This document shows positions 1-10,888 of a stretch of 64,000 nucleotides of DNA, piece after piece (the stretch's first letter is position 1; the number at the start of each line of letters is the position of its first letter). The position numbers and the translations under genes were made by a program. The stretch comes from Rhododendron vialii. Taxonomy: Eukaryota; Streptophyta; Magnoliopsida; Ericales; Ericaceae. Location: positions 41,926,501 to 41,990,500 of the forward strand of contig NC_080557.1 of assembly GCF_030253575.1 (NCBI RefSeq), given 5' to 3'. The notes under the pieces are model-generated. The model saw only the letters and a program-made list of their open reading frames with translations, was not told the DNA's origin and did no database searches.

Positions 1-661
1 CTAATTGGGCGGCCTTGTAAACATTCTTATAAAAATTGATACTGTATTGTTTTTGATAAAAAGTCACTATTTTTGTCCCAAGGTTTTTGTTTTTCTACTG
101 TTTGACAAAAGGGGAGTTCGTGGGCGACCAGTGGTAGTGTTCCTGCCTGGGCGTGACCAAGGGGGATTCAGAGCCGGTGGACATTGCAGTATATCTGTAT
201 AGCCAGTGCAAAAGACGCAATCAGTTTGAATTGGGCACTAACTACCACCGGACCAGTAACCTGCACCTTACCTGCCTCTTTCCCCATCCTTCCATATCTT
301 CCCTGTATTGTGCATCATAAAAATATAGGACAAAGACAAGACTGGTGCTTTATACCATCTGTATTCTGTACTTTTCTTAGGACCTGGGATGCTATGGAAC
401 ATTAATCTGATTAGCTTTCTTGTTTGCAATTTTTCCTCTCTTTTTTGTCTGGCTGAAGATTTAGGATCCCTTTTAGTATTAGAGAAAATTGGCTGGATTT
501 GCATCCATTTTCTCTTTACTTTTCTGTTCTCAGTACATTGCAGCGTTCTTTGTTTTTGTTTATACCTCAGAATCTGCACCTATATTCATTAATGTTTTCC
601 CCTTCCCTTTACATTTCTAATAACCTTATTGTTTGGTCTAATTTTGCATTTGGGTGCTCAG
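1..661. other. Non-coding left edge, probably intron of the first FDM-like gene
   Basis: No exon of the XH family is recognisable here. The stretch is T-rich and ends in a pyrimidine-rich acceptor just before the final exon at 662. The first half of the XH domain, which should be in the preceding exon, is not visible. It lies either left of the window or has been lost. Confidence 0.5.
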
Positions 662-880
662 GAAGTGATCAACGAGGAGGATGAGAAACTGAATGGTTTA
701 AAGGGTGAGTTTGGCGACGAGGTTTATGAGGCTGTAACAACTGCCTTGACCGAGATAAATGAGTACAACCCCAGTGGTCGGTGTGTCTTCCCAGAATTAT
801 GGAATTTCAAGGAAGAAAGGAAGGCAACCTCAACCGAGGGACTGTCTTACGTGCTGAAACAATGGAAAAGGCATAAATGA
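662..880 (+). CDS. FDM/IDN2-like protein, last exon only (C-terminal half of XH domain)
   Basis: This 73-codon terminal exon encodes the second half of an XH (rice gene X homology) domain. It contains the family signature NPSGR, followed by ELWNFKEERKAT, and ends KRHK-stop. In Arabidopsis FDM1-5 and IDN2 the XH domain mediates dimerisation in complexes acting in RNA-directed DNA methylation. The acceptor is the AG at 660-661 and the exon starts in phase 0, exactly as in the two paralogues at 18.3-23.4 and 27.3-30.7 kb. Relative to those, it lacks the lysine/arginine-rich tail and has a cysteine where they have tyrosine after NPSGR. The earlier exons are outside the window, so it cannot be said whether this copy is functional or has an XS domain. 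Confidence 0.8.
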   Translation, partial: EVINEEDEKLNGLKGEFGDEVYEAVTTALTEINEYNPSGRCVFPELWNFKEERKATSTEGLSYVLKQWKRHK

Positions 881-1411
881 AGGAGAAGATAAAGTTCATG
901 ACTTGCCTTTTGTTTGTTTTGCATTGGAGGGTTCTGACTTCGGACATGGCATAGTGTGACGGGTTACCCAACTGAACCCCGTCATGACTCAAACCATTGT
1001 GCCGGAATTCCATGTTCCTGGCCAACATGTCGAGCGACCAAGTCAAAGCGTGTTAGCAACTTCAACACCGAGCCAACTTATAATTCATGCACTTTTTGTC
1101 GTGTCATCTAGGGTCCAAATGATTGTACACACTTTGGAATGTGTTGTAGTAGTTGGATCCTAGCTTAGGTATTTTGGTCTATTTTCTATGTATTTTATCA
1201 AGGGTAGTGTTTATTACACTTCGAGTCCTTGTATTTCCTTATGATCCTTCAAGCAGGCCCCGTGTTCCTTCCTGTTGCATGGGGAAAGTCTTGTTTTGCT
1301 CCTTTATATTGGAGGGATAGTAACCACGTGTTGGAGCTATCCTCCCATCAATGTACCAAGATAGTGTCATTGTTTTAACTTTGTCAGCCGTTAGTCTATT
1401 TTGTAATGCTT
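881..1411. other. 3' flank of the first FDM-like gene
   Basis: This stretch holds the probable 3' untranslated region and downstream DNA. No further coding potential is seen. It ends at the left target-site copy (1396-1411) of the retroposed insertion described next. Confidence 0.45.
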
Positions 1412-1944
1412 TTTTTTTTTTGTTTTACAGGGATTTTTTTTATTAATCTGTGAAAATTGTTACAAAGATTAAAAAGAACAAGGAATGAAGGCATCAAATC
1501 CTAAGCAAATCTAAGAACTATCACTTGCACATCTGAGAGCCAAATCCTAAGTTAATAAGAGGGGAAAATGACAGCCTATGACGTGTTTTGATAATTAATA
1601 TCCGCTAAGGACATTTTCAGCATTAATAAAATGTTCTCAGCATGTCCTTGGCAATTATCAAAACACGTCTTGAGCTGTTAAGCAAAGCTCCATCAACACC
1701 CATTGGGCCAAGCCCAAACACCTATGAGTCTCAAGCCCAGATCTAAACCTCAGCTCAAATACGGGCCAAGCCCAGTCCAAAATCAAACCAGGCTTGGCCT
1801 GAACACCCTAATCCTAACCCTCTGATAAACTGCCGCCGACCACCCTAAACCAAAATCCCACAACCGGCAAGCCCATCCACCACCAGAAACCTTGGCCAAA
1901 CCGAGAACAACCAGACGTCAAGAATAGCGCCGTAACAAATCTCA
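1412..1944 (-). mobile_element. Retroposed insertion (5'-truncated LINE-like) with 16-bp target-site duplication
   Basis: A 16-bp sequence (CTATTTTGTAATGCTT) is perfectly repeated at 1396-1411 and 1945-1960. Immediately inside the left copy is a T run, which is a poly(A) tail on the minus strand. A long target-site duplication plus poly(A) is the hallmark of L1-type retroposition, so the insert (about 533 bp) is a LINE 3' end or a cDNA mobilised by LINE machinery. The body is C-rich on the + strand and has no recognisable reverse transcriptase. A small MITE (1561-1682) lies inside it and is therefore younger. Confidence 0.7.
1561..1682. mobile_element. MITE (GGAAAATGAC family), nested copy, right end incomplete
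   Basis: It shares its terminus and the internal segments TTTTGATAATTAATA and AAGGACATTTT with the element at 2245-2383, and it folds back on itself through ATTATCAAAACACGT. The right terminus lacks the expected CATTTTCC end. It lies inside the retroposed insertion at 1412-1944. Confidence 0.6.
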
Positions 1945-2244
1945 CTATTTTGTAATGCTTATTGCTCATCAATAATGTACTCTTAGTTTGGACTACTTTG
2001 TCGTCGTTCATTTTGTTAGCTATATTGTTGCTTGCTTGTTGGTATGATATATGGATAGTGCTTGGCTACTTTGGAGTTGTTTGAAGATTGGTGTACCTTT
2101 AAGGGTGTATTGGTTGGAGGCCACACATGGTGTCTCTTGAGCATAATCTTGCCTATTTGCGCTGAGCCTAGACGGTTCCCATTCATAGACAATTAACTAT
2201 GACTTCATTTCTTGAACATGGTATCAAAACCAGTCCTTCATAAG

Positions 2245-2383
2245 GGAAAATGACGGTCAATGACATGTTTTGATAATTAATACTCGCGGGCCGCCAAGGA
2301 CATTTTAAATATTAACAAATGTTCTTAGCATGTCTTTGACGGGTATTAATTATCAAAACAAATTCTGAGCCGTCATTTTCCCC
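2245..2383. mobile_element. 139-bp MITE with 9-bp target-site duplication (Mutator-like)
   Basis: Terminal inverted repeats start GGAAAATGACGG and end CCGTCATTTTCC, and the whole element is a hairpin. It is flanked by CTTCATAAG (2236-2244) and TTTCATAAG (2384-2392), a 9-bp duplication with one mismatch. Nine-base duplications are typical of Mutator-like elements, hence the assignment. Confidence 0.7.
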
Positions 2384-2392
2384 TTTCATAAG

Positions 2393-3402
2393 CTTTCCAC
2401 AGGACAATGATCTTCTATTTAACTTTCAGTTGATCTCTTCATGTGCAGGCAAGTATGTGAATAGGGTGCCACTGCTCATATTCAAGCAATTTTGAATCGG
2501 ATGCTTCAACAAATTAACAAATTTAATGGGACGTTTAAGAACATCAAACATACCTGTATACGCAAATGATATTTATGTAACTAAACATACTGCCACAAGA
2601 ATTTTATTTGTACCCATATATCATCGTACACACAAATGGTCTGACCCATAGAAGTGTCAATAGACAAGTAGCTCGAATAAATCCCCTAGGTGCATTCCAT
2701 TCTGGCTTTATATGGAATCCCAAAGTTTCTGGTTTAATAGCCAAAACTCAGAAAAAACTCTTTATAATTGCAAACCTCACTCCACCCTGTTTTATACTAC
2801 ATTATGAGAACTCTGCTCAAGTTAACAAGGCAATCAAATAGCATCGAAAGAAAGACGAAAGAAAGTAAACACAATCCCACCAATCATTTGTGTAAACAAT
2901 TATTTATGAACCAATAAATTCTGAACATTCACTTGAATAAGCTAGTCTGCAGTCTGTACAAGTTATTGATGATTCTACACTATGAAACATGAATAGAATC
3001 CTAAGCCTGTCAACAAATTCTCATTCCATTACTAACAAAAACTTTGTACAAATTGATGCCTAGGCGTTAAAAAGTGCAGAAAACCAAAAGATGGGCCCTA
3101 GGCAACCCAGGGGCACAATAATCGAGAAATGATAAATGAACCCAATGCAAGTCTTAACTACTACTACCTCAAAGCCATCTCAAGTAAACGAGATCCTCTA
3201 CTCAGAGTAGTTTTCTCCGTTCAATTTTGCAGTGAATGAGCAAGAAAAAACAAGCTTGTCGTACATCGATGCTTCATTTAACTTGGTCCATAAATAAACA
3301 TATGTTGTGTTCGCATACGACATACCTGTTGGTTGATCAAAACTTTCAAAATTGATGAATAGCAATATCTCCCTCTACAGAATCACAGCGATACTCTAAT
3401 AG
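2393..3402. other. Intergenic and 3' flank of the SWIM gene; nothing further seen
   Basis: No conserved open frame or repeat was recognised. The right part (about 3150-3402) is probably the 3' untranslated region of the minus-strand SWIM gene. Confidence 0.4.
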
Positions 3403-6400
3403 TCATCTCAACCTTGACAATCTCTTCCGCTTCCTATTCCTTTTAGGCACAATAGCATTGCTCTTCGAGCTAGATGGCAAAGCAGAAGGAGGCTTGCCAA
3501 CGGATGTTCTACCTCTTTTAGCAATCCATTTCAGAGGCATATTATTTACGACACATCCAATGTCATTGGAACTGTTCAGTTCAACAAGTTTCTGAATTTG
3601 CTCAAGAATCTGCTGAGTCCAGGCCATTGACAGATCCAGAGAAATCGAATCTTCAGTTGGTTTTCTCCATAAGTTCGTTAATATCTCCTTAAATGACTGA
3701 TATGACATGGACGGTTGAAATTCTTGCCGATTTTCGCAAAATATATTGACCTTCACGACATGCTTGCAGAGATTTCCCTGAATCGACCAAGAACAATCAC
3801 AAAAGGCAAATTCTGATCCAGGATTCCAAACTAGATGTGTCAAGCTGCTGTCTTTTTGGCTCACAACTTTGGCAAAGAGGTGGTCCTTATCATCCAAGGT
3901 AACATCACAATCAGGAATTTGCAGTGCCCTGTGCCACGAGGTGGAAGCAATATATTCTTCCTTAACATTCTGAAAGGAATCACTTTCGTCCGCATATCGG
4001 TCAAGCCAATAGCTTGAGTGCAACTCGGTCATCAGCTTGTGCACTAACCAATCTACTCTCTGGAGGGCACCAAGATGTGAATCATCGTAGAGTTTAACTT
4101 TCAGCTTCACATGGTATGCTTCTATGGCCCCAGATGCCTCCTGGCTTGCAATAGGAAGGTTTCTCATTGACGTAAGCCACATTTCTGCGCACCAAAAATG
4201 AAAACTAACACTTTAGGAAACAAATAATATCAATATTTTTGCTTCTTTTCTTTATAAGACAGAGAAAGAGACAGATGCGGAGAGAGCAACATCTAACCAA
4301 TCTTAGGCACCCAAGAGGCATTGAAATACTGGACAAAGGAAGTTTGATCAACAAAATCTTGGTTTAACTCCTCTAAGGCAACTGAATAATCAACACCGTC
4401 CCAAATGCTATATACTATTTTCCCAAGGCGTTTAAAAATCTCTCGCTGAACTTCAATGTTACTGCATCTCTTGACAATGTTCCGCAGCCATGATCTACGA
4501 ACACGCCAGAGTGAAAAAAGGATAGGACAAGAAAATGTATCCCTGGAAGATCGATCACTACATAAATAAGCTGTATGGGAATATTAGACAAATTTAAAAA
4601 CAAGATAAAAGTAGTAAGACCACAATGCCTTATGGGGTCAGTCTCTGCTGCTGCATCATCAATTAAAAATCCATTGATCCTCCATCCAGGGTCAACAGCC
4701 CGAACACGATTAAGTAAAGCTTTCATCCATTTTGAGACATCAGGCTTAGCAATGCTACGAGTAATGACCCAAGCAACAGGTAATGCATGCTGTCTTGAAT
4801 CAAACACAAGAAGAGTGCACAATGGGTACTGCCATTCAGACATCATGACATAAGAATCAGATGGCGTTAATTGTAGTGCATCTTATTACTGAAAAAGGCA
4901 TCGAGAAATTCATTACCTTAAGTCTCTTTATTCCAAAAGTCGAATCTGCTGCAACAAGACTGCGATGGCCAAAACGGATCATTTGCTGCAACTGCCATTC
5001 GGTTTGAATACCCAGAACGAAAGGATTCGTTTCTGAAGTATCCTGATAAAAGAATATGGATTTTTTATTGCGTTCAACCCACATTCTAATGCTTGCTTGA
5101 TCATCTAGGTCTAACTCATGGGTAGAACGTTTGATAATCATCCCAAGTTTATGGACATACTGTGAAGCAAGGCTATTTACGGTTGCATTTGAATCACCAT
5201 AGCGTTGCAACCCCTCGATGTGCTTCTCCAACACATTTTCCTCGGGGATTCCAAGGTAAATCATTGACATAGTTTGCTGTTGGATTTCATTACATAAGTA
5301 TGGAACTTTCTTGGCACCAGGTCCAATCGCGTCTCCATCAAGTGGCCCATGACACACAAAACCAGACTTGTTTACATGGCGCCTATCATTGTATATAAGA
5401 AGTGCAAGTGACGGACGCGCATACAAGCGCTTCACTACAAAATGACACGTGCACCCCCTCATAGATTGAGGTCTAGCAGCACGGTTTCGGGTATTGAGTC
5501 TATATCTTCTGCTTGGCAATATCCCTCCTCCTTCTCCATAATTTTCAGGACCAAAGGAACACCAATACCTTCACAAAGAAGAAAAGGAAACAAAATGAAT
5601 GACTCAAGAATGCCCAAAACAAAATTGCAGTAATGTTCCACATTCCTTACAAAATGCAAACCCAAAGTTCAGTCCTCCAGATGTAACTGTCAATAAAGAA
5701 TATATTTACACGGGTACATTTGGTCTCTAAGTTCCATAAAAAAGATCATATATAAAGAGGATGATGAGGACAAAAATACCAATTTCTCACCTAGCTTCAA
5801 ATTTTCTGTCTTCTTTATATTTCAAGTGAACTTTTCTCAAATATCATTAACTGTTTTACTTTTCTAGTTTATCTGCGGGACAAGATCAGATAAAGTAAAT
5901 AACTCCCATGAAATATAAAAAAGAAATTGAAGAGTTTTTAGTTTTTGAGACATCAGTACATCACAAACCATGTCTTAAATGCTGTTATAATATTTTCGGT
6001 TTCACGACCACCCCATCGCATGACTAAAGTAAAGGAAGTTCTTCATTTTCTATATAAGCAATGACTAAAGAAAGCTAGTGTGCTATCCATTTGAGCTTAT
6101 GTCCTTGTCAAAATAATGATCAATTACAAAGCCCTAAAAGTGTCTTTTGATTACTTCAGCTATGATAAATTTCTCCTAGTCTCAAAATTTTCCAACAAAT
6201 TCACCAATAAGTTTGAAGGCCAACTACACAGTAGTGTCTTACGTAAACCAGTCTTGATGTTTTCCGAACATGTAAAACACAATAAGTTATGTCAAAAAAA
6301 ATAAGTGATGTCAAATCCATACTGGTCACGACTTTAAACTTCCAAGGATTATTGGAAATTTGGAACGGGAAAAAATGAGGATGAGTGGCCTCCTTATATC

Positions 6401-6822
6401 AAGGTCGAGAGACTGAATGGGAGACCGGTGGCATGTACAACAGTGTCTCTCACAAAAATGACTCCTTGTTGATGAAGAGGGAGGATAACGTCATCACCTC
6501 GGAAGAAAGGAGCAAGATGGAGATAAGTAGTATGGAAAGATGATATAACTTACAGCCTATACTCCAAATATTCGTCGCTCTTGTACTCTTTTAGGCTGCC
6601 TTTGGATCGTTTTCTTCCCCTCTCAATGTGGAACCGCGTTGGGCATTCTACATTAGAGCACTCCCCAATTATGAATGCATCAACCCTTGCATAAGGAATA
6701 AGGGCAACATTATCATGACGATCAGCAGTTCCAAACTTGGACCAACTCAAGTCAGCAGACGAGAACTCCTCTTCTGGTGGGTCTTGCACAGGTATGTTGA
6801 GGATGGATTCGATTATATCCAT
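3403..6822 (-). CDS. SWIM zinc-finger protein with MULE transposase-derived domain
   Basis: Five coding exons: 6822-6554, 5568-4917, 4828-4629, 4542-4298 and 4184-3403, all phase-consistent and giving about 715 residues. An N-terminal Cys/His-rich region (ECPTRFH, then YWCSFGP and RGCTCHFVVKR) is followed by a MULE/DDE-type domain in exons 2-4 (VAADSTFG, FLIDDAAAE). A SWIM motif CDC-x8-CKH lies near residues 584-597, and the tail KRNRKRKR looks like a nuclear localisation signal. The protein resembles plant SWIM-family proteins of the Arabidopsis At1g60560/At4g13970 type, which are domesticated from Mutator-like transposases. Their biochemical role is not established; DNA or protein binding in the nucleus is inferred. 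An alternative in-frame ATG lies three codons upstream at 6831. No terminal repeats flank it and all exons are open, so this is a host gene and not an active transposon. Intron 3 uses a GC donor. Confidence 0.9.
4543..4628 (-). other. GC-AG intron in the SWIM gene
   Basis: Reading on the minus strand, the exon ends ...ATAAG at 4629 and the intron begins GCATTG. It closes with CCAG at 4543 and the next exon opens GGATACATTT. Only this junction restores the frame (PIR-DTFSCP). No GT within the expected range does so. The intron is 86 nt. Confidence 0.75.
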
Positions 6823-6831
6823 ATCCCACAA

Positions 6832-7174
6832 TATCCCTTACGGATCGATCGGTATAGTTGTTGAGCCAGTTTGGTATCACCAGAAGCAACTGCTAAAAAT
6901 AAGGCACATATTAGCTAATGAACATGATGTAGTCCAGAAGGGCAAAAGGTGCAACCAACAACACAAAAAATGCTCACATGATAAGGTTAAACAATTGCAA
7001 AGAACGTGAAACCATTTAGGCTTTTATTGGCTAATGCACTTACAAAACTCGTTTATAAGACCCTCAAAGAAAGAGAGACACAGACATAGCAGCATGAATT
7101 ATACCTATATATAAAACAGTTACATGTTGACACACACTGCTATATCCAATTTTCATATTGCTTTCGAGCATTTT
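6832..7174. other. Upstream region of the SWIM gene
   Basis: The presumed 5' leader and promoter of the minus-strand SWIM gene. No TATA element or repeat stands out, and no coding frame was recognised. Confidence 0.35.
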
Positions 7175-7455
7175 GAAGGGCGGATCTGGCGCAGTATTAG
7201 AGCTGTCCCATTTTGACTTGAAGGTCACGGGTTAGGTTCTCAAAAACAGCCTCTCTGCTCACTAAAACTAGTGATATCCATATTTTTGTACATGAAATTA
7301 AATAGATAACATTACAAGAACTTAAAACACACACACACTCAACACCCGCCTATGTGACTGCTTTATATTTTAACTGATGTAACAATGCGTACATCAAACC
7401 TTTCCAGACCCCGCTTATGCATGAGCTTTGTGCATTGGGTACACCCTTCTTTTTC
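7175..7455 (+). mobile_element. tRNA-derived SINE, interrupted
   Basis: The head has polymerase III-like A-box (GGATCTGGCGCAG) and B-box (GTCACGGGTTAGGTT) sequences. It is followed by AACAGCCTCTCTGC and, further on, TGCGTACATC, CCAGACCCCGC and TGTGCATTGGGTACACCC. These are in the order of a well-known plant SINE consensus that ends in a T run. About 130 bp of unrelated sequence separates the AACAGCCTCTCTGC block from the GCGTACATC block. Confidence 0.65.
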
Positions 7456-7619
7456 CGCGCACTTTTAAATCATATTTCAAGACCTAAACTAATACTAGAA
7501 AATGAAGATAGAAGGATGTCACAGCATATAATAAAGTATTCAAAATGATGTCACAGCATATAATACATAGTACTCCAATATAGGAATAACCTATGAAGCA
7601 CCAACACTCCAAAAGGGCG

Positions 7620-8890
7620 TCATGTTTACGTATTGGACACAGGGACACGGCGGGGACAAGCCCAAATACGTATTGGACATGCCACGTGGCGTGTCCAATA
7701 ATTTTTATTATTTTTTGTTAGGGGACACGCCTGGGACTCGGCTGGGGGTTAAAATGTAATTATTGAAAACATTTGGGTTAAACTGTAATTATGTCTTTCT
7801 TTGAACCATGTTAATCTCATACATTCATATAAAACAGCTCAGTATTTAAATCCTATGTACATAAATCTAACAGCCCAAACTTATCCCTCATAAATCCTAC
7901 AATTGAGAAGAGTCCTAAGGCTGAAAAATCCTATTTTTAATCTTCTATAACCTTTCCTATTCCAACTCTCTTTTGCTATGGAAAGATAGAAAACATAAAC
8001 AATCCATTGCCAAAAAAAGTGCCAGATTTTGAAATAAGAAAGGGAAGTAATTTTTTGAAACCTTAGCACTCTCTCTCTCCCCAAAGCAAGACGAAATCTT
8101 CTCTAACTTTTCTTATCCTAACTCTCTTTTGTTATGGGAACATAGAAAGTAATAAAATTTCATGAATAAAATTAATGCAAGGCAGATCGCAGATCGGAAA
8201 CTAAACAAAAGGGTAAGAAATATTTTTGTTTATCGGTTGATCAATTTCAATTTTTTTGGTGTGTGTTTTTTTTGTAAACTAAACAAAAGGGTAAGAAAAA
8301 AATCTGTTTGATCCTAATTTAAGAAAAAATCTTCCCGTATAAATCAGTTTCGTTGGCGGGGTGGTCAATAGTTTCGCAATTCATTTTAGTTGTGTTCAAA
8401 ACGCGTTGCGCCAAAACTCTAGTACATTCATATAGGACATGTCTTCGTCAACGGGCATAAAAAAAAGAAAAAGAAAAAGATATGTATGTATTTATATATT
8501 TGTACACAGTGGGCTTCCTCTAAGGGCTAAGGGAATAAAATGCTGACATCGCTTTTCAGCCGTTGGATCATGTTTTCAATGGTTTGGATCTGCGGAAGAT
8601 TTATGACCAGTCACAATTAACTTTTTCCCAGAAAAGTTTCATTAAAATTTGGACCATTAAAATCACGATCCAACGGCTACCAACAACGTCCGCATTTAAC
8701 GAAAATAAGGGCACCCTTATTAGATGCGCCTTGTATGTATGTATGTGTGTGTGTATATATTTATTTATTTATATACACGTGACGTGTCCCTCGCCGTGTC
8801 CGTATTTCTATTTTTTTAGAATTGCTGTGTCCCGTGTCCATTTCAATATCCGTGTCCGTATCTGTATCCGTATCCGTGTCAATGCTACAT
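7620..8890. repeat. Dispersed repeat region rich in CGTGTCC motifs
   Basis: At 7627-7735 the sequence is rich in GGACACGG/GGACACG, and at 8775-8880 in the reverse complement (CCGTGTCCGTATC). This suggests inverted ends of one degenerate element of about 1.25 kb. A similar CGTGTCC cluster occurs at about 49.64-49.71 kb. The family is not identified, and no transposase frame is visible between the ends. Confidence 0.35.
8520..8735. mobile_element. Fold-back MITE-like segment
   Basis: CAGCCGTTGGATCATG near 8557 is matched in inverse by CACGATCCAACGGCT near 8665. Flanking weak terminal inverts contain AAGGG/CCCTTA. It lies within the CGTGTCC repeat region. The exact ends are uncertain. Confidence 0.4.
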
Positions 8891-9036
8891 AGGGAGTAAC
8901 TGATTGTAGCATATACGAAAGGGTCGACATTGCCATCATGCATAATTCATCTATGACTTTGAATTGGAAAAGATACACTTAACGGGGAGTAATTAGCGAA
9001 AAGCATCAAATTCTAGGGTTTCCTCTGTAATCCTAC

Positions 9037-9038
<2 letters not shown>

Positions 9039-9082
<44 letters not shown>
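9039..9082. repeat. (AT)n microsatellite
   Basis: 22 perfect AT dinucleotides. Confidence 0.95.
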
Positions 9083-9084
<2 letters not shown>

Positions 9085-9292
9085 AATTCCTTCACGATTA
9101 CAACCATCCCAACCTCAAGCTACGTACCCTTCTCTCTCTCGCCGTCTATATCTTTGTTTGCTATTTTCCATGCTTAATTTAGATGCTTAAAGGCCTAGCA
9201 AATAACCACTCCTTGAAATGATTATTATGATGTCCGATTCACACACCAACAGGCAGCAATGAATCAGTGATACATTAGTAACCATTTGGGTT

Positions 9293-9313
9293 GGGGGGGG
9301 GGGGGGGGGGGGG
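9293..9313. repeat. 21-base G homopolymer
   Basis: An uninterrupted G run followed by TGGG. It is potentially G-quadruplex forming, and its length is likely to be unreliable in sequencing. Confidence 0.9.
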
Positions 9314-9595
9314 TGGGTTTTTTTTCCCAGGGCAGTGGTGGTTCTGATTTGATCTTTGTGGTCTCCTGAGTCATGCCTTTTTAGTGCTTTTGTAGTTGCT
9401 TGCTGTTGTTGAATAAATTCTGTTTTGCCAAATTAAAAGACATAATACCGCTTTTCATGTTAGGGTCATATGAACTGATTGTGGGCTTAGACACTTGTTT
9501 GGGTTTATAAGACACGTATGAACAACTGTAATACTTTACCTATCCTACACTTTCCCACGCAAACTTTTTTGTGTTGCTTACCCGTGTGAGAGGGT

Positions 9596-9708
9596 TTGCT
9601 AGTAGGATAGTTCTATCCTACTAGCAAGTGTTCTATAGCAAGTGACTGGGTTTGGCTGGCGGTCGCCACCGTAGTATCATGAGGAACGAGGCTCCAAACC
9701 CAGTCACT
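9596..9708. repeat. Two adjacent short palindromes at the broken end of the F-box pseudogene
   Basis: TTGCTAGTAGGATAG (9596-9610) is followed, after two bases, by its perfect inverse at 9613-9627. AGTGACTGGGTTTGG (9641-9655) is the perfect inverse of 9694-9708, which is WD40 coding sequence. The WD40 homology stops exactly within this structure. Confidence 0.8.
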
Positions 9709-10888
9709 GTGCCTCAAAACTTCCATGCACTTGCGTAGGGAACAGTCCCAGACACGAACAGTCATATCCCAAGAGCCACTATAAATCCTAGTCAGATCCA
9801 AAGCAAGAAAAGTAATGGGGCCTTCGTGCTCCCAGAGCCGGAACTCAAAGCTCTTTTGGTTTTTAGGGCCTTCAAGATCAAACAAATCGGGTAGTCCTTC
9901 CTCTGCCCTCCAGCCATGTATGAAACCATCAGTACCCCCAGCAATCAAAAGTTTTTGCTATGTTTGAATGAGTTTTTGAAAAAAAATTGTAGGGTTATGA
10001 GTGGAGAGATAAATGAAAGTAATGATTGGAAGTAGAGGTAATGAATGAAGAGAGATAGAGAGAGAGAAATGAGAATAATGATTGGAGCTAAGTGTAAGTA
10101 ATGATTGGAAGCAGAGGTAATGAGTGTTTTTTGAGTTGAGAAATTTTTTTCAAAACGCAATCCAAACAAAGCATTTGTATCTGCCACAACTGCTCGGATA
10201 GTAGAGCCAAGTGGACAAGACGATGCAATTGCCAAGCCTTCCACCATGTTCCACATACGAACAATTGAATCATACCCAAAAGTAAGTATGAGCTTCTTAG
10301 AAGCCAAGAGAAATACTGTGCGAACTGCTTCAGCATGGCCATATAAAACATCAACACTATAACGTCCAAGACTCCAAGAAAGGTTTTGCACCAAAATTCC
10401 CTTTCTACAAAGAGTTCTTTCCAAGTCTTCTCGGCCGAACAACCTGATCCCAGAGGTGTTGGGACGATGGGCTGCCCCCATCTCTCGAAATAGAATTCCT
10501 TCCAGATGCGTGTTCAGATGCAAGGCTATAGAGATAATTAGAGACACAGGAAACTATACCAAGCTCCTTTGGGTCAAGACAATTAAGGATTTCAGATATC
10601 AACGCCGGAGGAAGGTCAGTAATTGACTGAGAATAATTAGAAAAAGCCTCATTACCAGGCAATGATTTTGCACTAGACGGCCAAAGTCCCCTCCTTGGGA
10701 CGAAATTCTATAATGGGTTTCGTGTTTTCAGACTCAATTTCTACTTTCGAATCAAATGCCAAATTTTCTTTACCACAAAGGGATTTAATCTGATCAAATT
10801 CAAGTTGCTCACCGCTAGCTCTATCAACCGAATGCACCAAATTGTTTGACAAATCAACCTCCGTAGCTTAGTGGCATTCAAAGGCCAT
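9613..10888 (-). pseudogene. F-box/WD40 repeat protein pseudogene (FBX2/At5g21040-like), 3'-truncated
   Basis: Minus-strand homology begins MAFEC at 10888 and meets a TAA at codon 7. The frame continues for about 60 residues (SGEQLEFDQIKSLCG). It is then shifted before an F-box (ITDLPPALISEILNCLD, near 10630-10560), shifted again near 10515, where a tryptophan-lysine junction is disrupted, and once more before GRYSVDVLYGHAEAVRTVF. Four WD40-type blades follow (DSIVRMWN, GGTDGFIHGW, SGSWDMTVRVWD, HSDWVWSLVPHDTT), after which similarity ends. A 216-bp MITE splits it between the VADTN and LLIAGGTDG segments. The family is an SCF-type ubiquitin ligase adaptor. The 5' leader still appears to contain an intron-like GTACCT donor, so this is a duplicated gene copy and not a processed cDNA. 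Confidence 0.85.
9957..10172. mobile_element. 216-bp MITE inserted in the F-box/WD40 pseudogene
   Basis: Imperfect terminal inverted repeats: GCTATGTTTGAATGAG on the left, and on the right the complement of GCTTTGTTTGGATTGCG. The body repeats GTAATGATTGGAAGCAG-type units. A second copy in the same orientation lies at about 26.84-27.02 kb. A clear target-site duplication was not found, so the superfamily is left open. Confidence 0.65.

Noticed and set aside
3403-6822. Active Mutator-like transposon, because of the MULE domain
   Set aside because: No terminal inverted repeats or target duplication flank it, it has conserved introns, and it resembles single-copy host SWIM genes; it is a domesticated gene.
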